From Planctomycetes bacterium RIFOXYC2_FULL_41_27 (lineage in GTDB: Bacteria > Planctomycetota > Brocadiia > Brocadiales > Brocadiaceae), in the NCBI GenBank assembly GCA_001828645.1, contig MHZD01000207.1:1-8052 (forward strand): a DNA stretch of 8,052 bases. The letters are read 5' to 3'. The notes beneath the pieces are model-generated. The model was not told the DNA's origin, searched no databases, and saw only the letters and a program-made list of their open reading frames with translations. This document shows, one piece after another, positions 1-5,540 of the stretch (position 1 is its first letter; every line of letters begins with the position of its first letter). The position numbers were made by a program, and so were the translations under genes.

Positions 1-1077
1 CTGGATGTGTTTGAAAAAAAATGCCGTGAGGCTGCTGTTCCGCACAAAGGTCTTTTGTTGGAAGGCAAGAATTATTTTGAAATTATTAAGGAAGTGCAGG
101 GAAATCATTACGGCCTGGTGATTATGGGCGCTCAAGGATTGGCAGCCGTGGATAGTAGAACGCTTGGAAGCGTTTGTGAGCGTGTTGTCAGACGAATTAA
201 GACAGACATCCTGGTGGTAAAAAATAATTGTTTTGAGGGAAAGGCAGTAGTTGCAGTTGATGGAAGCGCGCAGTCTGTTGCCGGTGTGAAGTCTGCTATA
301 TCGTTTACCCAGCGGTTTGATTTGAAACTTGATGCTGTTTCTGTATTCGACCCTCATTATCATAGAGTTGCCTTTGGGAGTATCGCAAAGGTGCTTTCAA
401 AGGAAGCGGGGCAAATTTTCAGATTTAAGGAACAGGAAACGCTCCACGAAGAGATTATCGATAAAGGACTGGCAAAGATATATCAGGGACACCTGGATAG
501 GGCTAATCACATGGCAAAAAATGCTGGTGTTGAGATTAACTCCATCTTGATGGACGGCAAGCCTTATGATCAAATACTCAAGTTTATTTTCAAAGAACAA
601 CCGTCTTTGTTAATTGTGGGTCGTACGGGAGTTCATAACACAAATGGGCTGGATATTGGTAGTACGACAGAAAATTTACTGAGGTTGTCACCTTGTAATA
701 TATTGCTTACCGGGGGAAATTTAGAGGCAGAGCGTAGAGATACTACTGTTGGTTCGGAATTTCAAAGAGTATCAATAAATAGAAAAGATTCTACGCTTAA
801 TAATTACAGTCATCTGCATAGCGAAAACGAATTCGAAGGGTTTGCTGAGAGTGTTCAGAAAGTTCACGAAAAACCCACCATAAAAGTACATGATCCTGTT
901 ATTTGGACGCAAGAAGCCCAAATTCAAACGGAACGCATTCCTTCATTCATTAGGAACATGATCAGGACAAAAATAGAAAAATATGCCCATGAGAATGGCT
1001 ACAAAGAGATAACGACCAAGATTGTTGATGAGGCAAAAAGCAAGCTCATGAACGATACCTCATTTCACAAAATTTGA
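1..1077 (+). CDS. Tandem universal stress protein with C-terminal PCP_red-like domain (5'-truncated by window edge)
   Basis: The frame is open from base 1, so the GTG at 7 is unlikely to be the real start; the N-terminal half of the first Usp domain lies outside the window. Numbering from base 1, residues 1-75 are the C-terminal half of Usp domain 1, with the ATP-binding pattern G-x2-G-x9-GS at 43-57. Residues about 81-239 form a complete second Usp domain, starting with a VVAVDGS-type strand/loop and ending with a second perfect G-x2-G-x9-GS motif at 207-221. Both domains are therefore of the ATP-binding UspA class. A polar linker follows (about 240-298). Residues about 299-349 then show W-x-x-E-A, I-P-x-F-I-R, I-E-x-Y-A and G-Y-x-x-I-T signatures, resembling the PCP_red domain at the C-terminus of the BchB/ChlB subunit of dark protochlorophyllide reductase. 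Usp proteins are cytosolic nucleotide-binding stress or signalling proteins; the role of this fusion is unknown. It lies directly upstream of the NXR genes, separated by a long spacer. Confidence 0.88.
   Translation: MDVFEKKCREAAVPHKGLLLEGKNYFEIIKEVQGNHYGLVIMGAQGLAAVDSRTLGSVCERVVRRIKTDILVVKNNCFEGKAVVAVDGSAQSVAGVKSAISFTQRFDLKLDAVSVFDPHYHRVAFGSIAKVLSKEAGQIFRFKEQETLHEEIIDKGLAKIYQGHLDRANHMAKNAGVEINSILMDGKPYDQILKFIFKEQPSLLIVGRTGVHNTNGLDIGSTTENLLRLSPCNILLTGGNLEAERRDTTVGSEFQRVSINRKDSTLNNYSHLHSENEFEGFAESVQKVHEKPTIKVHDPVIWTQEAQIQTERIPSFIRNMIRTKIEKYAHENGYKEITTKIVDEAKSKLMNDTSFHKI
889..1047 (+). other. PCP_red-like C-terminal domain of the Usp protein
   Basis: This 50-residue segment has the pattern W-T-x-E-A, then I-P-x-F-I-R-x-x-I-R, then I-E-K-Y-A, then G-Y-K-E-I-T and a final helix. 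It matches my knowledge of the small helical PCP_red domain (57-kDa subunit of light-independent protochlorophyllide reductase). No chlorophyll-synthesis gene is present here, so the domain is probably used for another purpose, such as protein interaction. The domain call rests on motif recall, not a profile search. Confidence 0.72.
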
Positions 1078-1101
1078 CAAATCGCTTTTTGCAGGTAGAA
1101 T
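1074..1101 (+). promoter_or_regulatory. Candidate sigma70-type promoter overlapping the usp stop codon
   Basis: A perfect TTGACA (1074-1079) is followed, after a 16-base spacer, by TAGAAT (1096-1101; five of six matches to TATAAT). The -35 box overlaps the TGA stop of the upstream gene. If used, transcription would start near 1108 and leave a leader of about 295 nt before nxrC. This is the best consensus pair I found in the spacer, but AT-rich DNA yields chance matches. Confidence 0.42.
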
Positions 1102-1297
1102 TAATATTATTAGATTTGTTTAATTATAATTATCGGTCGCATTAAGACTGTTTCCGAGTTGCACTATGTATTTCAACAAAGAAAAGTCATACAAGAAATC
1201 CATAATAAAATTCAGCATTTCTAATTTCCATAGTATAGTGAAAATAAACAACTAAGGGATATATTTTATATATCATATATTGTTTTAAAATGAGGAA

Positions 1298-1346
1298 CGA
1301 AATTTGCCAAATTATCTGTTGATATTCGAAATTTGCGATTGATATT
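1298..1346. repeat. Interleaved short direct repeats in the nxrC leader
   Basis: The 10-mer CGAAATTTGC occurs at 1298-1307 and again at 1327-1336 (29 bases start to start). The 8-mer TTGATATT occurs at 1319-1326 and again at 1339-1346 (20 bases apart, about two helical turns). The cluster ends 56 bases before the nxrC start codon. It could be a regulator binding site, or chance similarity in AT-rich DNA. Confidence 0.45.
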
Positions 1347-1388
1347 TCTTGAAAATTTTAATAGATTTTATAAAAGGCACGAGATTAT

Positions 1389-1396
1389 AAGGAGGG
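1389..1396 (+). promoter_or_regulatory. Strong ribosome binding site for nxrC
   Basis: AAGGAGGG lies six bases before the ATG at 1403. It is nearly complementary to the 16S rRNA 3' end and fixes the start codon. Its strength fits an abundant protein. Confidence 0.85.
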
Positions 1397-1402
1397 GAGT
1401 TT

Positions 1403-2377
1403 ATGAAAAAAGGGTTTTCGCTGTTTAAATTATGTAGTGCAACCCTACTTGGCACTGTTTTTCTTAGTGCGGCGTTGTTTGCAGCTGAGGAAACAGCACC
1501 AGGGGTGAAGGGGATGAGTGACGAAGAATTTACCCCTACTAAAGAGGTTTTAAATGTTAAATATGTTCAAATGGATAAGCCTTACCACATGGATGTAGAA
1601 TCATTAAAAGGTGCTTTTAAGGATGCAGGTGCAGTTAAGGTTGTTCTTCAGAAACAGGATAAGGCGTTTCCTAATGGCGGAGGTTCGGTGGCCGGTGCAG
1701 AAGTAAAGGCGATACATGATGGGATTACAATTTATTTCCAGATAACCTGGAGCGATCCAACAAAGAACGCCAGGACAATTGCCGTTCAGGAGTTCAGGGA
1801 TGCTGCGGCTTTGATGTTTCCTTTAGGTGCGGTGGAAATAACGCCAGCGGAACATTTTAGTCCAAGGATGGGGGATAGAGAAAAACCAACAAACCTATGG
1901 CACTGGAAGGCGGACTGGGAGGCGGATTTGCTTGTTAAGGGTGAATTAGAAGATGTAGAAGTGCAATATCCGAATATGCATGATGATTTTAATTTCAACC
2001 CTTACAGTGCTTACTATCATAGAGAATTGATAACAAGTGTGGAAGTCTTATCAGGGGGAAGGGCCGCCAACAATTTGCTTTCCCAGCCAGGACGAGGTAG
2101 AACGGTAGAAGATTTAAATGCAGAGGGTTTTGGCACACTTACTACACAAGACCATCAGGATGTAAATGGATGCAGCCATTATGAGGATGGTGTGTGGACG
2201 GTAATTATGTATCGTTCATTGATTACACAGGATCCACATGATGTGCAGTTTGTTCCTGGTGGAAATGCATTTTTTAATATGGCGGTATGGAATGGCGGGG
2301 AGCAAGACAGAAACGGACAAAAGAACATATCTACTCAATGGCATCCTGCAACGCTAGAAAAGGTTGCCTGGCAGTAG
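1403..2377 (+). CDS. nxrC: Nitrite oxidoreductase gamma subunit, haem b-binding (NxrC)
   Basis: This 324-residue protein is expected to hold the haem b that takes electrons from NxrB. Residues 1-27 form a Sec-type signal peptide: MKK, a hydrophobic core, then LFA before AEE, so the mature protein is exported, in anammox cells presumably to the anammoxosome lumen. The rest matches the ethylbenzene dehydrogenase-related haem-binding family: a QITWSDPT strand (113-120), FRDAAALMFP (131-140), then MGDREKPTNLWHWKADW (156-172) and a C-terminal MAVWNGG...GQKNIS...W segment (293-313). By analogy with EBDH gamma, whose haem has Met and Lys ligands, Met156 and Lys307 are the likely axial ligands; this is inferred from motif position. 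There is no CxxCH, so it is not a cytochrome c. Two tandem TAG stops end the gene. It is first in the cluster, 39 bases before nxrB. A gamma subunit of another type II molybdoenzyme is less likely given its neighbours. Confidence 0.9.
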   Translation: MKKGFSLFKLCSATLLGTVFLSAALFAAEETAPGVKGMSDEEFTPTKEVLNVKYVQMDKPYHMDVESLKGAFKDAGAVKVVLQKQDKAFPNGGGSVAGAEVKAIHDGITIYFQITWSDPTKNARTIAVQEFRDAAALMFPLGAVEITPAEHFSPRMGDREKPTNLWHWKADWEADLLVKGELEDVEVQYPNMHDDFNFNPYSAYYHRELITSVEVLSGGRAANNLLSQPGRGRTVEDLNAEGFGTLTTQDHQDVNGCSHYEDGVWTVIMYRSLITQDPHDVQFVPGGNAFFNMAVWNGGEQDRNGQKNISTQWHPATLEKVAWQ

Positions 2378-2401
2378 TAGACTCTTTAGGATAAAGAATT
2401 T

Positions 2402-2408
2402 AAGGAGG
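2402..2408 (+). promoter_or_regulatory. Ribosome binding site for nxrB
   Basis: AAGGAGG stands eight bases before the ATG at 2417 in a 39-base intergenic gap. No terminator or promoter was seen in the gap, so nxrC and nxrB are probably co-transcribed. Confidence 0.85.
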
Positions 2409-2416
2409 ATTGAAAA

Positions 2417-3628
2417 ATGACGTTAGTACATAACTGGCATTTAGGGAGAAGGATGGAGTATCCCTATTTTGAATCCAGGCCGAAACGGCAATTTGCAGCC
2501 ATATTCAACATTAACAGATGTATTGCCTGTCAGACATGTACCATGGCCTGTAAGAGTGCGTGGACCTATAATAAGGGTCAGGAGCATATGTGGTGGAATA
2601 ATGTGGAAACCAAACCGTATGGTGGTTATCCGCAATCCTGGGATGTTAAGACGCTAAAGTTAATTGATAATGGTGAGAATACCTGGTACACGGATGAAAA
2701 AGATGAAAAATTATCACCCTATGGAGTATATGAGGGTGATACGATATTTGAAGCAGCCTCAAAGAAGAATATCAATCAGTGGGCTGTTGGATACATCCCT
2801 GAAGACAAGGAATGGAGATCTCCAAATTTTGGCGAAGACGTTGCGAAAAGTAATAAGCCGGATGAATACTCTTCGTTACCGGAACATAGCCGTTGGTTTT
2901 TCTATATACAGAGACTTTGCAATCATTGTACATATCCAGGTTGTTTGGCGGCATGTCCGAGGAAGGCTATTTACAAGAGGAAAGAAGATGGAATTGTTCT
3001 CATTGACCAGAAGAGGTGCAGGGGTTACAGAAAGTGCGTAGAGCAATGCCCATATAAGAAGCCCATGTACAGAGGTTTAACCAGGGTGAGCGAGAAGTGT
3101 ATAGCCTGTTATCCGCGTGTTGAAGGAAAAGATCCTTTGACGAAGGGACGTCCAATGGAAACAAGGTGTATGGCGGCTTGTGTAGGTCAAATTCGTTTAC
3201 AGGGGTTTTTGGATGATAATCCAAAAAATCCGGTTACATGGTTAATCAGGCATGACAAGTTAGCCTTGCCGCTCTATCCACAGTTTGGGACAGAACCTAA
3301 CATATATTACATTCCTCCAAGATGGGCGCCAAGGGCATATTTAAGGCAGATGTTCGGCCCGGGTGTAGATGAAGCAATTGATAAATTTATGGTGCCTTCT
3401 CGTGAAAGACTTGCGGTTATGTCATTATTCAGGATGGCGCAATCCATTATATTCGAATACAAGATTGAGGAAGGACCAAAGGTTTTTGAAACGACGATTC
3501 ACGGCAAGAAGTTTGAGATGTACAATGATACGGTTATTGGATTCGGTGAGGATGGACAAGAAATTGTGCGGACTACTATTGAAGAACCAATCCATATCAG
3601 AGACCCGAAACATTACAATTCAATTTAG
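2417..3628 (+). CDS. nxrB: Nitrite oxidoreductase beta subunit, iron-sulfur electron transfer (NxrB)
   Basis: This 403-residue NarH-like protein should carry electrons from the NxrA active site to NxrC haem. Four cysteine groups are visible: C35-x2-C38-x2-C41-x3-C45; C168-x2-C171-x4-C176-x3-C180; C201-x2-Y204-x2-C207-x3-C211; and C228-x2-C231 with C251-x3-C255. That gives 15 cysteines plus a tyrosine in the sixteenth slot. In NarH and relatives a Trp at that slot makes the cluster [3Fe-4S], so three [4Fe-4S] and one [3Fe-4S] are expected. A long insert (about 46-160) separates groups one and two, and a long C-terminal extension follows group four. The length is shorter than NarH but longer than EBDH/DMS dehydrogenase beta subunits and fits NxrB. 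There is no signal peptide; export is expected by hitchhiking on the Tat signal of NxrA. The C-terminus lacks the membrane-anchor contacts of NarGHI, in keeping with a soluble NxrC partner. Confidence 0.95.
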   Translation: MTLVHNWHLGRRMEYPYFESRPKRQFAAIFNINRCIACQTCTMACKSAWTYNKGQEHMWWNNVETKPYGGYPQSWDVKTLKLIDNGENTWYTDEKDEKLSPYGVYEGDTIFEAASKKNINQWAVGYIPEDKEWRSPNFGEDVAKSNKPDEYSSLPEHSRWFFYIQRLCNHCTYPGCLAACPRKAIYKRKEDGIVLIDQKRCRGYRKCVEQCPYKKPMYRGLTRVSEKCIACYPRVEGKDPLTKGRPMETRCMAACVGQIRLQGFLDDNPKNPVTWLIRHDKLALPLYPQFGTEPNIYYIPPRWAPRAYLRQMFGPGVDEAIDKFMVPSRERLAVMSLFRMAQSIIFEYKIEEGPKVFETTIHGKKFEMYNDTVIGFGEDGQEIVRTTIEEPIHIRDPKHYNSI

Positions 3629-3632
3629 AATT

Positions 3633-3636
3633 GAGG
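3633..3636 (+). promoter_or_regulatory. Ribosome binding site that decides the chaperone start
   Basis: GAGG is six bases before the ATG at 3643 and overlaps the alternative upstream start TTG at 3631, so it supports the shorter 264-residue protein. Confidence 0.6.
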
Positions 3637-3642
3637 TTTATT

Positions 3643-4437
3643 ATGGGAGTTGATAGCAGTAGTCTTTTGGATCAACAATCTGCATCCAGCGTCAAGAATT
3701 TGCTTGTACGGAGCGCAATGTATCAGATTCTGTCCGCATGTTTCCTTTATCCTGAAGAGAAAAATCTTTCGATACTGAAAGAACCCGATTTCCAGGAACA
3801 CGGGAAGGATTTGATGCTCTGTTACGAGGGGATAGAGGGTGGTGCCGAGTTAAAAAAATGCCTGGAAGAAGTTCATAGTTTATTCACTGCTACAGCCATT
3901 GAAAACCTACAAAGAGATTATCGGCGTATTGTAGGGCACACCATGTCGAAGGAGTGTCCTTTGTATGAGACACAGTTCGGCGCGGCGCATGTGTTTCAAC
4001 AGGTTCATGAACTGGGTGACATCCAGGGCTTTTACAAGGCTTTTGGGGTGGATACTTCTGATGTTGAGAGGGAACGCTGCGACCATGTCAGTGTTGAGAT
4101 GGAGTTTATGCATTTTTTGTTGTACAAGCAGGCATATGCCTTGGAAAACCACGGCGATGAAAAGACTCAGATATGCGTGGATGCGCAAAAGAAGTTCCTG
4201 AAAGAGCATATTGGGAAGTGGGTGCCTCTTTTTGCAGTTCTCTTCGGAAGAAAGGCGGAAGAAGGTTTTTACGTTGCTTTATCAGCCTCGACAAAAGAAT
4301 TCATGCGATTGGAAATGAAATTAATGGGTATTAAGACTGATGTATATAAGGAATCCGATCTCAATCAGGAGGCAGTGGCAGGTGCTTCCGATGAGTGTTT
4401 GTCTTGCGCATCTTCTGAAGATTTCAATGAGGAATGA
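3643..4437 (+). CDS. TorD/NarJ-family chaperone for NXR assembly
   Basis: This 264-residue cytoplasmic protein belongs to the TorD (redox enzyme maturation) family. These chaperones bind the Tat signal and the apo-form of molybdoenzyme catalytic subunits until cofactors are loaded. The diagnostic segments are PLYET (106-110), DIQGFYKAFG (126-135) and ERCDHVSVEMEFM (144-156), the last two being the conserved helical core of the family. It resembles the D-gene chaperones of type II enzymes (DMS, selenate and ethylbenzene dehydrogenase or reductase operons). I chose the ATG at 3643 because GAGG at 3633-3636 lies six bases upstream; the in-frame TTG at 3631 would leave no ribosome site. It begins 14 bases after nxrB and overlaps the next gene by ATGA. 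Unusually, its tail holds a CLSC pair (C252, C255) in an acidic, serine-rich context that may bind a metal; this is inference. NxrA is the obvious client. Confidence 0.87.
   Translation: MGVDSSSLLDQQSASSVKNLLVRSAMYQILSACFLYPEEKNLSILKEPDFQEHGKDLMLCYEGIEGGAELKKCLEEVHSLFTATAIENLQRDYRRIVGHTMSKECPLYETQFGAAHVFQQVHELGDIQGFYKAFGVDTSDVERERCDHVSVEMEFMHFLLYKQAYALENHGDEKTQICVDAQKKFLKEHIGKWVPLFAVLFGRKAEEGFYVALSASTKEFMRLEMKLMGIKTDVYKESDLNQEAVAGASDECLSCASSEDFNEE
4434..4437 (+). promoter_or_regulatory. ATGA stop/start overlap (translational coupling)
   Basis: The TGA stop of the chaperone (4435-4437) overlaps the ATG (4434-4436) of the next gene. Such overlaps usually couple translation and indicate one transcript. 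GAGG at 4429-4432 is too close to this ATG but well spaced for the ATG at 4443, so the exact start is uncertain. Confidence 0.6.
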
Positions 4438-5396
4438 ATGATATGAGGCTAGAATATGATCCAAGTTTGATTGAAGAAGTAATATTTGGAGAATTAAAGG
4501 CGAGGGAGGGGAAAGGGGATTTTTCTTTTACTCTCGAATATCATTCCTGTATTGATCCGGTTTACGAAAATTTTCCATCAGATGAAAGACCTTCACAGTT
4601 TAAAAAGATTGAGTGGGCATTCTTTAAAAAACTCGAGTTTCCAAAGGTAATAAAAGAGATTTTTGATGAATTTCCTGAGCTTGAAGGAAAGGCCGCTGGG
4701 GGGGTGGTTGCAAAGGCAGTGAATCCTTTTGATGAAGGCTCTTATCTTACAAAAGGGATGAACCAGGAGGCTGGCCAAAAAAGGATTGTTGTTAAATTAC
4801 TGCCAGACCGCTTCCAGGAAATTTCTTATCTAAGAAAATTGGTCAGGCATGAATTGATGCATGCCTCTGACATGCTCAGCGAGTCATACGGCTATCGTGA
4901 TGAACGCCTCGGTGGAAATCCTATGGAAGAAAGTATTGTTAAGGAACGATATAGTACCTTCTGGGATATCTTTGTCGATGGCCGATTGATCAGGAAAGGG
5001 AGAGAGACGATATCGGATAAGGAGAGCAGATACAGAGAATTTGAATCGCTCTACAAAAAGATTCCTGACGAAGTGAAAATTGCCGTTTTTGATGTCCTCT
5101 GGCAAGAGGAAAGTTTGACACACGATAAGATATTGAGGCTGGCAAAAGATGTGAATGAGGTAATAAAGATTTCTGAGGGACTGCCTGTAAGGCAGATTCT
5201 TAAAAAGAAAAAAAACATCTTTCCTGGCGCTCAATGTCCGCTTTGTCAATTTCGTACTTATCACTGGGTAGAAAATATTGAACAAGATGCTTATCTTGTG
5301 GATGCTATCAAAAAGGATTTTCCTCGTTGGGAACCAGTAGACGGCGTATGTGGACAATGTATAGAGGCTTACAAGGTAAGAATCACTGTTTGTTAA
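4434..5396 (+). CDS. Unrecognised HExxH metalloprotease-like protein with paired CxxC motifs, inside the nxr cluster
   Basis: This 320-residue protein has no signal peptide and no membrane segment, so it is probably cytoplasmic. I do not recognise a named family. Two features stand out. First, H139-E140-L-M-H143 followed by A-S-D146 is a zincin-type HExxH motif, in the context VRHELMHASD. A conserved-looking W177-D178-x3-D182-G-R stretch about 35-40 residues on could supply a third metal ligand. Second, C268-x2-C271 and C306-x2-C309, 34 residues apart, look like a zinc ribbon or rubredoxin-like metal site at the C-terminus. The start overlaps the chaperone stop as ATGA, suggesting translational coupling; the ATG at 4443 (ten bases after GAGG at 4429-4432) is an alternative start giving 317 residues. 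Its place between chaperone and catalytic subunit suggests a role in NXR maturation, for example processing, metal delivery or quality control. That is inference only. Proteolytic activity is not proven by the motif. Confidence 0.88.
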   Translation: MNDMRLEYDPSLIEEVIFGELKAREGKGDFSFTLEYHSCIDPVYENFPSDERPSQFKKIEWAFFKKLEFPKVIKEIFDEFPELEGKAAGGVVAKAVNPFDEGSYLTKGMNQEAGQKRIVVKLLPDRFQEISYLRKLVRHELMHASDMLSESYGYRDERLGGNPMEESIVKERYSTFWDIFVDGRLIRKGRETISDKESRYREFESLYKKIPDEVKIAVFDVLWQEESLTHDKILRLAKDVNEVIKISEGLPVRQILKKKKNIFPGAQCPLCQFRTYHWVENIEQDAYLVDAIKKDFPRWEPVDGVCGQCIEAYKVRITVC

Positions 5397-5459
5397 TATC
5401 ATGATTATAGTTAAAACTTTTTATATAAATTGTTTTACTTTGAGAAAGGAGTAGGAAAT
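5397..5459. other. Short AT-rich spacer before nxrA with ribosome binding site
   Basis: The 63-base gap is AT-rich and contains AAAGGAG at 5445-5451, eight bases before the nxrA ATG. A TATAAA at 5424-5429 has no acceptable -35 partner, and no hairpin terminator is visible. nxrA is therefore probably read through from the upstream genes, though a weak internal promoter cannot be excluded. Confidence 0.6.
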
Positions 5460-5540
5460 ATGAAACTTACCAGGAGAACTTTCCTACAAATAGCAGGTGC
5501 GACAGGTGCAACCTTTACCATTGCAAATAAGGCAATGGCA
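5460..5540 (+). other. Twin-arginine (Tat) signal peptide of NxrA
   Basis: The first 27 residues contain TRRTFLQ, a close match to the (S/T)RRxFLK consensus, then an alanine/glycine-rich, moderately hydrophobic stretch and an A-M-A cleavage site. It marks NxrA, with NxrB bound to it, for folded export after cofactor insertion. Confidence 0.9.

Larger units (their letters stand above)
1078..1402. other. Long AT-rich intergenic region upstream of nxrC
   Basis: This 325-base spacer contains no convincing gene. It holds a promoter-like pair at its left end, the perfect palindrome TAATTATAATTA at 1121-1132, an alternating AT stretch ATATATCATATAT at 1268-1280, short direct repeats at 1298-1346, and the nxrC ribosome binding site. 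I saw no GC-rich stem followed by a T-run, so there is no clear terminator for the upstream gene. A 29-codon ATG frame (1166-1255) has no good Shine-Dalgarno sequence and was not called. The length and AT-richness suit the regulatory region of a strongly expressed operon, which is inference. Confidence 0.7.

Noticed and set aside
7..9. GTG as the start codon of the first gene
   Set aside because: The frame is open to base 1, no ribosome site is visible, and the protein would begin in the middle of a Usp domain; the gene is better read as cut by the window edge.
1121..1132. Palindrome TAATTATAATTA as a terminator or operator
   Set aside because: It is too AT-rich to form a stable RNA stem and has no T-run after it; as an operator it cannot be told from chance in this composition.
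1166..1255. Small 29-residue ATG frame on the + strand in the long spacer
   Set aside because: It has no convincing Shine-Dalgarno sequence, a low-complexity Lys/Ile/Asn/Ser-rich composition typical of chance frames in AT-rich DNA, and no recognisable motif.
3631..3642. TTG start giving four extra residues on the chaperone
   Set aside because: The GAGG that would serve as ribosome site lies on top of this codon and is correctly spaced for the ATG at 3643.
4884..5402. 172-codon open frame on the - strand
   Set aside because: It lies wholly opposite the HExxH gene, whose motifs and ribosome context support the + strand; it reads as an antisense shadow.
5424..5429. TATAAA as the -10 box of a separate nxrA promoter
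   Set aside because: No acceptable -35 hexamer occurs 15-19 bases upstream, and the region is AT-rich.
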